Shown here: positions 21,765 through 31,514 of the stretch, piece by piece
Numbering within the stretch: the stretch's first letter is position 1
How the letters are laid out: each line of letters opens with the position of its first letter
Assembly (NCBI GenBank): GCA_020796225.1
Contig: CM036760.1
Span: 2,168,501 to 2,232,500 of the forward strand
Length of the DNA stretch: 64,000 nt
Origin: Arion vulgaris
Taxonomy: Eukaryota > Mollusca > Gastropoda > Stylommatophora > Arionidae
Reading direction: 5' to 3'
Translations under genes and position numbers: made by a program
The notes under the pieces: model-generated
The model's input: the letters and a program-made list of their open reading frames with translations, nothing else
Database searches by the model: none
Told to the model about the DNA's origin: nothing

Positions 21765-22675
21765 TTAAGGGGGTTAGCTCTCTAGAAAATTATTTTAGTT
21801 TTAGTCAAAAACATCGATTTATCAAAGTGTTTAGTTCTATAAAGTAGAACATTCGTACTATCGATTATACATATAAATATGTGGTTTTTTTTTGCGTATT
21901 AGCACTACAACATTAATAAGAAACACCCAATTCCAACGTATTTTCTTTCAAATTCCAAGTTTAAAATTGAGTTTACTCAAAATAATTTTTCCATTTTTTG
22001 TGTCGAAATCTATGATTTTTAACTAGTACTAATGGCCCACCTGCCCAGCGTGTTTGTAGCGCGTTGGACCACGGGTGACAAGCACCGTGAATGTGGGTAA
22101 ATTCTGGGATTAGCAGAAAAGCCACATGTTCTCCGGATTTTGGTGTTCGTGGCACCGAACCGAAGGGTTACGATGTCCATGGCACCGGGCCGAAAGCTGA
22201 AAAGCTCAAGTGCTTCTGGATCGAAAAAATAAAACAAAAACTAATACTAAAGCTAGATACACGAAATTTGAGGTGAATATCTCCCATATAATGTTGACGT
22301 TACAGGTCTATTTCAAATTATATTTTGTGAAAATGTTTCTAAAATTAATTTTCAGTGTGAAATAATGACACATTTTGTGCGGTTTTTTGGCAGATTTCTC
22401 AAGGTTTTACATAAATTAAATGGACATGTAGCTATAAATATGATTACAGTTTATGAATCACCACTTTATATCTCATATAATTGTTTTTTGTGAATTTTGC
22501 AAACTAATAACATGTAGTTTGTTAAAAGATTGACGCTGTTGTCATGGCAACAATGCACTTTTGTTTTTTTTAAACCATTAAAATAATAATAATAATAACT
22601 TAACATGCACATTATAAAATAATTGCTCTAATTTAATTAATTTTTTATTTTTCACATCATCGATGAGCCCCTTAA
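21765..22675. mobile_element. Candidate TTAA-flanked MITE, about 0.9 kb
   Basis: The left end reads TTAAGGGGGTTAGCTC. The complement of the right end reads TTAAGGGGCTCATCGA, so at least the first eight bases form a terminal inverted repeat with TTAA at both edges. TTAA is the target of piggyBac-type transposases. The interior is AT-rich and non-coding and contains SINE B copy 3. The terminal repeat is short, so this could be coincidence. Confidence 0.4.
22025..22232 (+). mobile_element. tRNA-derived SINE family B, copy 3
   Basis: Full-length head GGCCCACCTGCCCAGCGTG, A-box-like TAGCGCGTTGGA, then GGGTAAATTCTGGG where the B box should be (degraded), body GGTTACGATGTCCATGGCAC, 3' end CTTCTGGATCGAAAAAATAA. 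Lies inside the TTAA MITE candidate, so it is younger than that element. Confidence 0.88.
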
Positions 22676-22844
22676 AGATAGTAAATCTGTTTGAAAGTGT
22701 TGTTCAAATGTTAAGCATATCTTGTTTGACACGTTTCTTCTCCAAGGTATATGAAGGTGTTTAAATCAGTTAATAATTACTGAAACGACGTCACGTCACT
22801 TTGGTCAGATCGACAGAAGTTAATCTACTCAAGTACTTGTCCAA

Positions 22845-23102
22845 CCACCCATGTGGAGCCGAGGCCCTTCAAGGGAAGCAAAGATTAGTACCAGTGTGAC
22901 CTACAAGGCATGTCGTAAGAGACGTCTGATGTAGGACCAAGGGAAAGTAAATAAAAGCATCGCAGAAATCGGATGTGCTGGCCTACTTGTAGCCGCATGA
23001 CTGGCAAAACACAAAATAGCGCTTAGGATCAGATCACATACAAATCACACAGAGTGGTTAAGTAACAAGTGGTCAATATGGAGAGTTTAAAGAAGAAGAA
23101 CT
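22845..23102 (+). mobile_element. SINE-like dispersed repeat family A
   Basis: Core GGCATGTCGTAAGAGACG, middle GCAGAAATCGGATGTGCTGG, 3' end AAAGAAGAAGAA. Near full length, with a shortened (AAG)n tail. Confidence 0.75.
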
Positions 23103-23214
23103 TGTCCAGCACACGCCATGCATGTGATAGTTTAGATGACCATTTAGTACATTGCTCAGTATAGCTTTCAGATGCATAACCCAACACGAATCATTATGTT
23201 TAATGGCTCATTTC

Positions 23215-24490
23215 TTCATAGCGAAACACGTACAAACAAAGTACTATGGTTTTACAAAATACAGAAACAGCAACGATAAACAGCAACGTTTCGACCAAAA
23301 GGCCTTTATCAAGCAAACGACACAACAGGAGTGACGAATTATAGAGAACACTTACAAATGGACGATAACGGAAACATGCAAATGTATCTAATGAACTGGG
23401 AATAAAAACGAATAACGAAATGAGTGCAACACAAAACTAGAAGTGTAAAAGAAGAGAAACAATATACAATCAAGTGAAAATACAAATTATATATATGAAG
23501 CAAATACACATATAGATTACAAGGCATGAGATGAGAAAGTACTAAGAAGCATAGGAATGTAATGCGTGAGTCCAAGAGGTCGCAAGGTACCATATAACGA
23601 AATAAGACGGTTCCCCAGAGCAAATCGACTACGATCAAGGAACATGATCGGATGGCTGTGACCTGGACATCTCAAGCTCCTGAATGGCCAGTATCATTGA
23701 AATGGGTAGCTACAGGGGTCACAGAGCATTGGCGTATATCGCGGACGTGTTGGGCGAATCGGTCATTGAGTCTCCTGCCGGTTTCCCAATATAGGCCTTG
23801 TTGCACCGCTTGCAGATAATGGCATAGATAATATTACGGGACTCGCACGTGAAACTGTCTTCAATAACGAACCTGGCTTTCGGAAAAGACACAGTGCGGG
23901 TCTGTATTACATAAGCACACGTGTTGCAGCTCCGACGGCCACACTGGATGGTGCCAAAATGACTCTGGATATTAGGCTTGAGGCGACTGTGAACCAACAT
24001 ATCCTTAAGGCTTCTGTCCCGTCTGTACGCCACCAAAGGATAGTGTTGGAAGATTGAACGTGTCTCAGGATCAGACTGAAGAATGGAGAGATGACGGAAT
24101 AAGACTTTCTTCACAAGGGAACTATGAGGGTGGAAAGTTAAGACAAGTTTCACCCTGTCAGAATTGGAAGTTCTATGCTGGTTAGAGAGAGCCTCCTGGC
24201 GAGAAATTTGCTGAACGCGCCGCATAGCAGAAGCAAGCACCTTATCCGGTATAAGCGCTTACGAAAGAAATCCAGCATCTCGTGAGCTGTATCGAGAAAA
24301 TCGTCGTCCTCGCTACAGAGGCGACAAAGGCGCAAGAGTTGAGAGAATGGTAAAGAGTCACGTCAAGCCTGGGAATGGGAAGAGGTATAAAGAAGAAAAC
24401 TATGTGCATCAGTAGGTTTGTAGTATACTGATGTAGTGATGGTGGATAGGTTGATAGTGATAGTGATGTCAAGAAAGTTGACACAAGAGG
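23215..24490 (-). mobile_element. Penelope-like element, 5'-truncated 3' half
   Basis: Minus-strand element: RT C-terminus, linker, GIY-YIG domain, then a non-coding end at 23215-23335. The complement of that end contains CTTGATAAAGGCCTTTTGGT and CGAAACGTTGCTG, sequence typical of Penelope-like termini. Matching ends occur at 43005-43470, with scraps at 13800-13868 and 30145-30185. Upstream RT motifs are absent, so the copy is truncated near 24490. Confidence 0.88.
23720..24490 (-). pseudogene. Penelope RT C-terminus and GIY-YIG endonuclease relic
   Basis: From the high-coordinate side the frame reads VNFLDITITI, YYKPTDAHSFLLYTSSH, an in-frame stop, RDSLPFSQLLRLCRLCSEDD and then a linker. 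A second frame (23719-24240) runs MLASAMRRVQQIS and RTSNSDRVKLVLTFHP, with PLVAYRRDRSLKDMLVHS after it. It ends in a zinc-linker and GIY-YIG core (CGRRSCNTC, FTCESRNIIYAIICKRC, NKAYIGK). The GIY-YIG domain nicks DNA during Penelope-type target-primed integration. After AYIGK the frame shifts (PAGDSMTDSPN). Two breaks and the missing 5' half make it inactive. Confidence 0.88.
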
Positions 24491-24737
24491 TAGAGATGTG
24501 AGATGTAAACGAATAGACGGATTGAAGACATTAATGAAATTTCTTCATATATCATATAGATTTACTATCACATGCATTGTACAGAATCAAGTCACAGCTA
24601 CCAACGTTGCTTGTTTCTAAATTCGAAGGCGAACAGGTTAGACGTGTGCATGCCCTTGTGAATTTTATCCTTTCCGAATTCACACTGAGTCACATATACA
24701 ATTTTTACTCGAGTTCCTTATGATTGTTTCTGCAGAT

Positions 24738-24822
24738 ACGGAATTAGTGTTTTGTGCATCACTGATGGTAGACGGCGTGCCATTTCTGCCGACAGAGGCG
24801 AACCCATATAGTACGGAATTGG
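24738..24822. repeat. Satellite unit, about 75 bp, left part of a split array
   Basis: Contains CATCACTGATGGTAGACGGC, GTGCCATTTCTGCCG and GCGAACCCATATAGTACGGA. The same unit occurs twice, plus a diverged third, at 27770-27950. SINE B copy 4 and an I-type LINE lie between. Confidence 0.85.
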
Positions 24823-24824
24823 TG

Positions 24825-25032
24825 TTTTGGTCCGCCTGCCCAGTGTGTTCGTGGCGCGTTGGACTACGGGTGACAAGTCCTCTGTAAGTGCGGATTCAAC
24901 TCCGCGGACTGGCAGAAAAGCCACAGATTCCCCAGATTTACGGTGTTCGTGGCACCGAACCGAAGGATTACGATGTCCATGACACCGAGCCGAAGAGCTT
25001 TCAGCTCAAGTGCTTCTGGATCGAAAAAAAAA
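24825..25032 (+). mobile_element. tRNA-derived SINE family B, copy 4 (best preserved)
   Basis: GGTCCGCCTGCCCAGTGTG head, A-box-like TGGCGCGTTGGA, B-box-like GGATTCAACTCC, body GGATTACGATGTCCATGACA, 3' end CAAGTGCTTCTGGATCGAAA plus poly-A. The head keeps the strongest match to a tRNA promoter in this family. Inserted at the end of a satellite unit. Confidence 0.9.
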
Positions 25033-25049
25033 TTGGTCCTTCCTTCCTT

Positions 25050-27770
25050 CCTTTCGTTCGCTTGAAATATGTCTATATATTCAATGTTGTCTCTTGTATG
25101 AACTTCACTGTCTTTTGTAGTTCACACAGAGGTCCGTGTAGTTTTCTGTCAAGTGTTGTTTCGTTAGGCCAGTGAGTTTGCCTCAGTGTATTATATTCAG
25201 GGCAGTCTTGAAGTATATGCTCTGCAGTCTGGTGTGCCTGTCCACATGTACACATGGCTGAATTGCCAATCTTCAACAATTTTGTATACATGTGGCTGCG
25301 GAGCCGATTGTGTCATGTTCTAAGGCGCAGAATGATAACTTGTTCCAATCTGCTCATATTATAGTAATCGTCTTGTGTTGATATTTGGGGCCTTTTCATT
25401 GATTTAATCATTCTTTTTTTTTTGGTAGGTAACTGGCACATCCGGTTGCTCTCCTGCAGCACCTTCCTTAGCCAATCGGTCTGATGTTTCATTTCCTGGT
25501 ATTCCACAGTGAGAGGGTATCCACTGCAAGACGACCCTGCGTTACTTGGACAATTTAGACAGTAGGGTCTGTAGACCTGGCAATATTCTGGACTGGAGCG
25601 CTTGGAGTGCTGATTTTGCATCAGTCAAAATACAACAGGTTGAGGATCGGGTCTGGTATTCAACAGTTTTTCAGTTGCCACCTTGATTGCCTGAATTTCT
25701 GCATCATAGTTGTGACAGAATTTCCCCATTGGTACTTTAATCACATCTCTAGCGTTGTTTGGGTATTCTATTTACACTCCTGCTCCTCCATTCTTCACTG
25801 CATTTTCTGCTGACCCATCCGTGTATTCCCGTACCCAGAGATCATGTGGGTATTCTTCATCAAGTAAACTGAGAGTGACTGTCTTGCGTTGTATGCTGTT
25901 TTGCTCATCCTTGTCGAGTATTCCTTTAACTTCTGTCTGGATACATACTTCTGGTTCAGTCTCCCAGGGGTTTGCTCTGGCACAGACTTTAGGAGAATGC
26001 CAACTTTTGGTAGGTCTGAGGTTTGCCTATTCAGTCTTTTGGCCTGATGAATAAAACTGCTTCTTTTCAGCTGCCCCAATGCTAGATTTTGGAATGTGTT
26101 TTCCATTGGGTGGCTTGGCATACTCAGAAACTTTTATGCCTGCGTCATCACTTTTATGTCTCTTCGTTCTCTCAGTGCTTGTATTCCCCCACTCTTTCCA
26201 TCTCCACTATTGGTGTTGATTTCATTGCTCCTGTGATGACACGAAGCGCCTGGTTTTTGCACCTTATCCAGTTCTCCTAATGTGGTATTTGATGCTGGAC
26301 ACCATGCAGCTGATCCATATTCCAAGTGTGGTCGTATGCCCTGCTGATAAATATTTTAAAGTATTTTTGACTGGCGCCCCATGTGGTTCCACTTAATTAT
26401 CTCAGGATGGCTAACTTCCTCCTGGCCTTTGCTGCTGCTTTGTTGATGTGCTGCTTCCACGTCAGTCTATCATCGAATGTAACTCCGAGATAGGTAGGTT
26501 GCTTGTCTTCTCTTAGCAGTTCGTCATTTATTTTAATGGTGCCAGCTTTTTGTTTGGGAGAGAGAGTAAGAGTGTAGTGCTGCACTTATCTGTGTTGATG
26601 CTGACACACCATCTGTTTGCCCATGAGGTTAAGGCATCTACAGCTTTTTGTATCAATTTGGTGGCCACTGTTGCATACTCATTTGTGCACCATATTACCA
26701 GATCATCAGCTACATTGCAACCTTTACTCCCTGTGGTAACTCAGCAACCAGGTCATAGATGAAAATCAAGAAGAGTGTGGGGGACAATACTCCTCCTTGA
26801 GGGACGCCATGGCGCAGTAGAACTTTTTTACTCTTGAGACCATCTAGATGCACTCTGGCTTTTCTGTTATGTAAGTATGCTTTTATCCATCTGTACATCC
26901 TACCCTTTATTCTAAAATTTCTCAGTTTCTTCAGCAGTCCTTCTTTTCAAACCTTGCCAAAGGCTTTCCTTATGTCTATCCATGTCGCTAGTACCAGTTT
27001 CTTATCTTGGAACGCGTCCTCAATCTCCTGAGAAAGGTACGTTGCTTGGTCTTCAGTAGAGTAGCACTGCCTGAAACCTGCCTGCTGTGACACAAGAATG
27101 TTTTCACTTTCAAGATACCACTGCAGTCGGAGATTGATTATACGTTCCATTGTTTTGCAGAGACAACTTGTAAGACTGATCGGTCGGTAGCTGGAGGCTG
27201 AAGAACTATCTTTTCCAGGTTTCGAGAGAGGTATCATGATTGCTTCTCTCCAGGTCTGTGGAACTTGACCCAAGATCCAACAATTATTGTAAATCTGCAG
27301 TAACTTTGTTTTTGCTGCAGTTCCCAAGTTCTTAATCATCTCATTGGACGCTCCATCAGCTCCTGGTGATTTTCTCAATTTTAATTTGGATATTGCTAGT
27401 TCCAGTTCTTTAAATGTGATTGGGGTCTTCATCACTTCAGAATGTTTCGTCTTGCTCTACATTTTGCTTTTTCTCACGAATTTCGCTGTTCATTGTGCTA
27501 ATTTCAATATTGCTGTCTTTAGCAAGGGGTCTGAAAAATGATCAGCTGCCTGTTTTCCTGTGAGGATGTTTCCATCTTTCTTCAGTGCAATCTTTGGATT
27601 TCTCCCTGTACCTTCATCATTAAGTTGTTTTACCAGCTTCCACAGTTTCCTGATATCTCTTTCAAAGTTTAAGGACTCTGTTTTTTCCTTTCAGCTCCTC
27701 CGCCTGGCCTGAAGCTTGCCCCTTTGAAATATAGCCATAGCTTGCTGATATTTGTAGTGGTGTTCTGAAA
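25050..27770 (-). mobile_element. I/Jockey-type LINE ORF2 relic: RT, RNase H, zinc knuckle
   Basis: Minus-strand order from 27770: pre-RT linker (FERDIRKLWKLVKQLN), RT fingers (LRKSPGADGASNEMIKN, YRPISLTSCLCKTMERI) and motif A (ATWIDIRKAF). Motif B follows (HGVPQGGVLSPTLF), then motif C (YADD, with one base missing at about 26710), the thumb (YLGVTFDDRLTWKQHI), RNase H (EYTDGSAENAV, YDAEIQAI, DAKSALQAL, WIPSHCGIPGNE) and a final CTCG...H...C motif. RNase H places it with I-type elements rather than RTE. The endonuclease is absent, so it is 5' truncated. At least eight frame breaks; inactive. Confidence 0.92.
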
Positions 27771-27950
27771 TAATTGGTGTTTTGTACATCACTGATGGTA
27801 GACGACGTACCATTTCTGCGCAGGCGAACCATAAGTACGGAGTTCGTGTTTTGTACATCACTGATGGTAGACGGCGTGCCATTTCTCTGACAGGGCGAAC
27901 CCATATAGGAGTGTTTGAATCACATATAACGGCGTGGCATTTGAAGGGGC
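27770..27950. repeat. 75-bp satellite units, right part of the split array
   Basis: Two units (GTGTTTTGTACATCACTGAT, GGTAGACGACGTACCATTTC) and one strongly diverged unit (ACGGCGTGGCATTTGAAGGG) follow the 5' end of the LINE. They match the unit at 24738-24822. Confidence 0.85.
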
Positions 27951-28424
27951 GAAACTATAGTAAAATACTGTGCAAAGTTACTCCTTTGCCTTTGTAATGT
28001 TTATTTAGACATAACTAACGGATAATGATGAGGAATGCAAGGAATACTAAAGGGAGAGTGTGTTTGTGTTAACATTAAATAGGAATAATGTTACTGCTTG
28101 TTTACGGGGACATACTAAGCATGATCATCCTGGAGAGACGTAGAGCTGTTATCGAACTGATGAACAGACAGACATTGGACTAAATTCATCCTTCGCTGAC
28201 CAGATATCAATATTATAGTAGTAAGAAAACAAAACGTCGAATTAAATTCCATAGGTCTCATTTGTCAGAAACATCGATTGCGAGAATTGAACCCCAACCC
28301 TTTTTATCTCGAAGCAAACAGAACACGTTATATTTGTTTCGCTATTTAATCCAGAATTCAGGCGAAGTGATGACATCAGAGAAATGTCTGGTCAACCAAT
28401 ATTAACAACTGTTATAAGAGGGAG
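27951..28424. other. No recognisable feature
   Basis: Unique-looking AT-rich sequence with no coding or repeat signal that I can support. Confidence 0.45.
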
Positions 28425-28655
28425 AAGATGGAGCTATTTGGACTATATGATCAAAGAATATCAAAGTAGGCATTGAAGTGGGATGCAAAGGTTTCAAGAA
28501 AGAGAGGACGGGCAAGGAGACCCTGAACAAAATTTACTGAGATAGGTAAGAAATCAGTCTCAGTTCCACGGAGGAGATTGAACGAGTTGAAGAGGATAGA
28601 GCGAGCGGTATGGAGAAATTGCTTGCAAGTCCAATGTAAAGTATAACGGTACGAG
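28425..28655 (+). mobile_element. LINE C-terminal tail
   Basis: Reads WSYLDYMIKEYQ, then ALKWDAKVSRKRGRARRP, a stop, FTEIGKKS and RIERAVWRNCLQVQCKV. This is the FGH-like box, basic box and R-x-V-W end of a LINE tail. The final AVWRNCLQ box recurs in the minus-strand tail at 41800-42060, so the two are related copies. Confidence 0.7.
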
Positions 28656-28767
28656 AGGAATTATCATTATAGTTCTAACCACCTGTATCTGTTCTCGTAC
28701 TCTATTATTGAAGAACTCGTTTCTGTGTCAACATTTCTCGTATTTCGAAATATTTTTGAATCTATTA

Positions 28768-30140
28768 AGAAACTCTTAGTGGACTAGGGCAAAACCACGT
28801 TTTTACAAGCTATTCTTCTTAGTGGATCGAAGGCAAACCCACGTTTTTACAAGCTATTTCTTCATAGTGGACCAGGACAAAGCCACGTTTTTACAAGATA
28901 TTTCTTCTTAGTGGATCCAAGGCAAAGCCACGTTTTTACAAGCTATTTCTTCTTAGTGGACCAGGACAAAGCCACGTTTTTACAAGATATTTCTTCTTAG
29001 TGGACCAGGACAAAGCCACGTTTTTACAAGATATTTCTTCTTAGTGGATCCAAGGCAAAGCCACGTTTTTACAAGCTATTTCTTCTTAGTGGACCAGGAC
29101 AAAGCCACGTTTTTACAAGATATTTCTTCTTAGTGGACCAGGACAAAGCCACGTTTTTACAAGATATTTCTTCTTAGTGGATCCAACCTATGAGCAAACA
29201 GACCACGTTTTTACAAGCTATTTCTTCTTAGTGGACCAGGACAAAGCCACGTTTTACAAGTATTTTTTTAGTGACAGGCAAAGCAGTTTTACAAATATTT
29301 CTTTTAGTGACAGGACAAAGACTCTTACGTTTTTCAGATAAATTCTTAGTAGCTAGGACAAAGGTTTTCACTAGAAAATTAGCAGTGGACCTGAACAAAA
29401 TTGTGTTACAACTCATTCCACGTAGTGTGATTGTCCAGGGAAAAGGCACGTTTGGATTATCTAACCTTCGATGTTCATGTTGTATAAGTATAAACGGTCA
29501 CTGGTAAGAATTTCTTATGGAACCACCTTTCTTCTCTTTATGAAAACCGTTTTGCAAATTTTCTATTTCAAATTTTTAACTATTACTCTTAGTGGACAGC
29601 AAACCACGTTCAAGTATTCTTCTTAGTGGACAGGCAAACCACGTTTTTCAAGCTATTTCTTCTAGTGGACAGGACAAAGCCACGTTTTACAAGATATTTC
29701 TTCTTAGTGGACCAGGCAAGCCACGTTTTACAGCATTTCTTCTTAGTGGACCAGGACAAAGCCACGTTTTACAAGATATTCTTCTTAGTGGACCAGACAA
29801 AGCCACTTTTACAAGATATTTCTTCTTAGTGGACCAGGCAAAGCCACGTTTTAAGCTATTTCTTTTAGTGGACAGCAAAGCCACGTTTTACAAGTATTTC
29901 TTTTAGTGGACAGACAAAGCCACGTTTACAAGATATTTCTTCTTAGTGGACAGGCAAAGCCACGTTTTAAAGTATTTTCTTAGTGGACCAGGCAAACCAG
30001 TTTACAAGTATTTCTTTTAGTGGACCGGACAAAGCCACGTTTTACAAGCTATTTTTTTAGTGATCAGGACAAACACGTTTTACAAGATATTTTCTTAGTG
30101 GACCAGGACAAGCCAGTTTACAAGATATTTCTTTTAGAAC
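28768..30140. repeat. Two-block tandem array, 45-bp unit
   Basis: Unit TTCTTCTTAGTGGACCAGGA then CAAAGCCACGTTTTTACAAG and ATATT. Block 1 (28768-29390) is regular until about 29240, then loses bases. Block 2 (29585-30140) is ragged throughout. Each block is followed by the same spacer type (CCACGTAGTGTG, then TTGGATTATCTAACC at 29417 and 30218, up to about 29510 and 30330). A Penelope end scrap lies at 30145-30185. Confidence 0.9.
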
Positions 30141-30330
30141 CAAAAACTTACTTTAGTACTTTGTTTGTACGTGTTTCACTATTTACTTTAGTATGCTCCT
30201 GGTAAAGTGTCAACCTAATCCACGTAGTGTGGCTTTCGTCCCAGGATTTAAACGGCAATACTTGGATTATCTAACCGTTCCGAGTGTCTCATGGTTGGTT
30301 TGTATATTGGTCACTAGGGTAAAACGAGAT

Positions 30331-30704
30331 TGCTTGGACTGGACTGAAAGAATGCTTATATAGGACATCACTGATGACGAAGACAATGTATGAACCTCAC
30401 GGAATTTATAAACTGCTTGACAAATGAAATTGATTTGGATTCTGGCAGAGTTAGGATGTGAGGTGATAGGGAGACCAGATTTAGATTAAATGAATGGTTC
30501 ACTGAGTGAGTGAGAGGAATTGCAGAAAGACAGAAATAGCTGGCTACTAAAACAATGAATGTATGGGAGAAATACGTGACGTGTCAATGAGCAGAACATT
30601 TCACAAGGTGAGTACAGGGAACAGTTAGTCATTGATAGGATGGAATATCCTGCGTTTCTCATTGTTAGTTAATTTATGGCTAGCAGATTAGATTAAAATA
30701 TACG
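30331..30704. other. No recognisable feature
   Basis: Unique-looking sequence with no motif or repeat of note. Confidence 0.45.
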
Positions 30705-30910
30705 TATTAATGTATGTGAGAAAAAGGAATGGTGGCTGGAAGAAGAACGAGAGGAAGACCTAGAAGACGATGGATGCAGGATGTCATTGAAGATCTGAGA
30801 ATGACAGCTGCTGACACCGTCAAACTTGCACAAAATAGATAATTTATTAGGACAGCTGTCTTGGGAGCCAAGCTCCGGAAGGGACAAGCTACTTGATGAT
30901 GACGATGATG
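30705..30910 (+). mobile_element. RTE-clade LINE C-terminal tail
   Basis: Reads MVAGRRTRGRPRRRWMQDVI, EDLRMTAADTVKLAQNR, a stop, RTAVLGAKLRKGQAT and stop. It ends in a TGATGATGACGATGATG microsatellite, the common RTE 3' end. Truncated dead copy. Confidence 0.8.
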
Positions 30911-31267
30911 TGAGAAAATGAAAAATGTGTTCTGGGAAATCATAGACTAAAGAATATGTCTTGTACAAAATATGATTGTTAAAGTTTTAATACATCTCAA
31001 TGTGATAAAAATAAAAATAACGACAATAGATAAAACAAAAATGACAATGATATTCTTATCAACGAAGAGAAAACAGAAAATATGAACAGTTTTGAATATA
31101 TCGGTTCACTGCTAACAAATGATGGAAACAAAATTAAAGAAATTACAAGAAGAAATATATCCTGGCAACAAATTAAACAACTGAAAACAGAATGGAATAG
31201 AACTTTTAGAGAAACAAAGAATACCAAGTTGAAGTTATAAATCTCCAAAACTTAATGTGATTTAAAT

Positions 31268-31412
31268 AACAAAGACACACATGAGAGACACACATGAGAG
31301 ATACACTTGAGAGACACACATGAGAGATACACATGAGAGACACACATGAGAGATACACATGAGAGACACACATGAGAGATACACATGAGAGACACACATG
31401 AGAGACACACTT
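31268..31412. repeat. Tandem array, 13-bp unit, about 11 copies
   Basis: Units AGACACACATGAG and AGATACACATGAG alternate almost regularly, giving a 26-bp dimer period. Located inside the LINE frame, between the RT thumb and the LIRRII box. Confidence 0.93.
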
Positions 31413-31514
31413 GAGAGGCTAATACGAAGGATAATTCACGATTCTAGCAAAACCGACTAATGTCAAATTATGGATTTTTTTTCGGAGTATGCATTGGAGC
31501 TATCATCATTTTTG

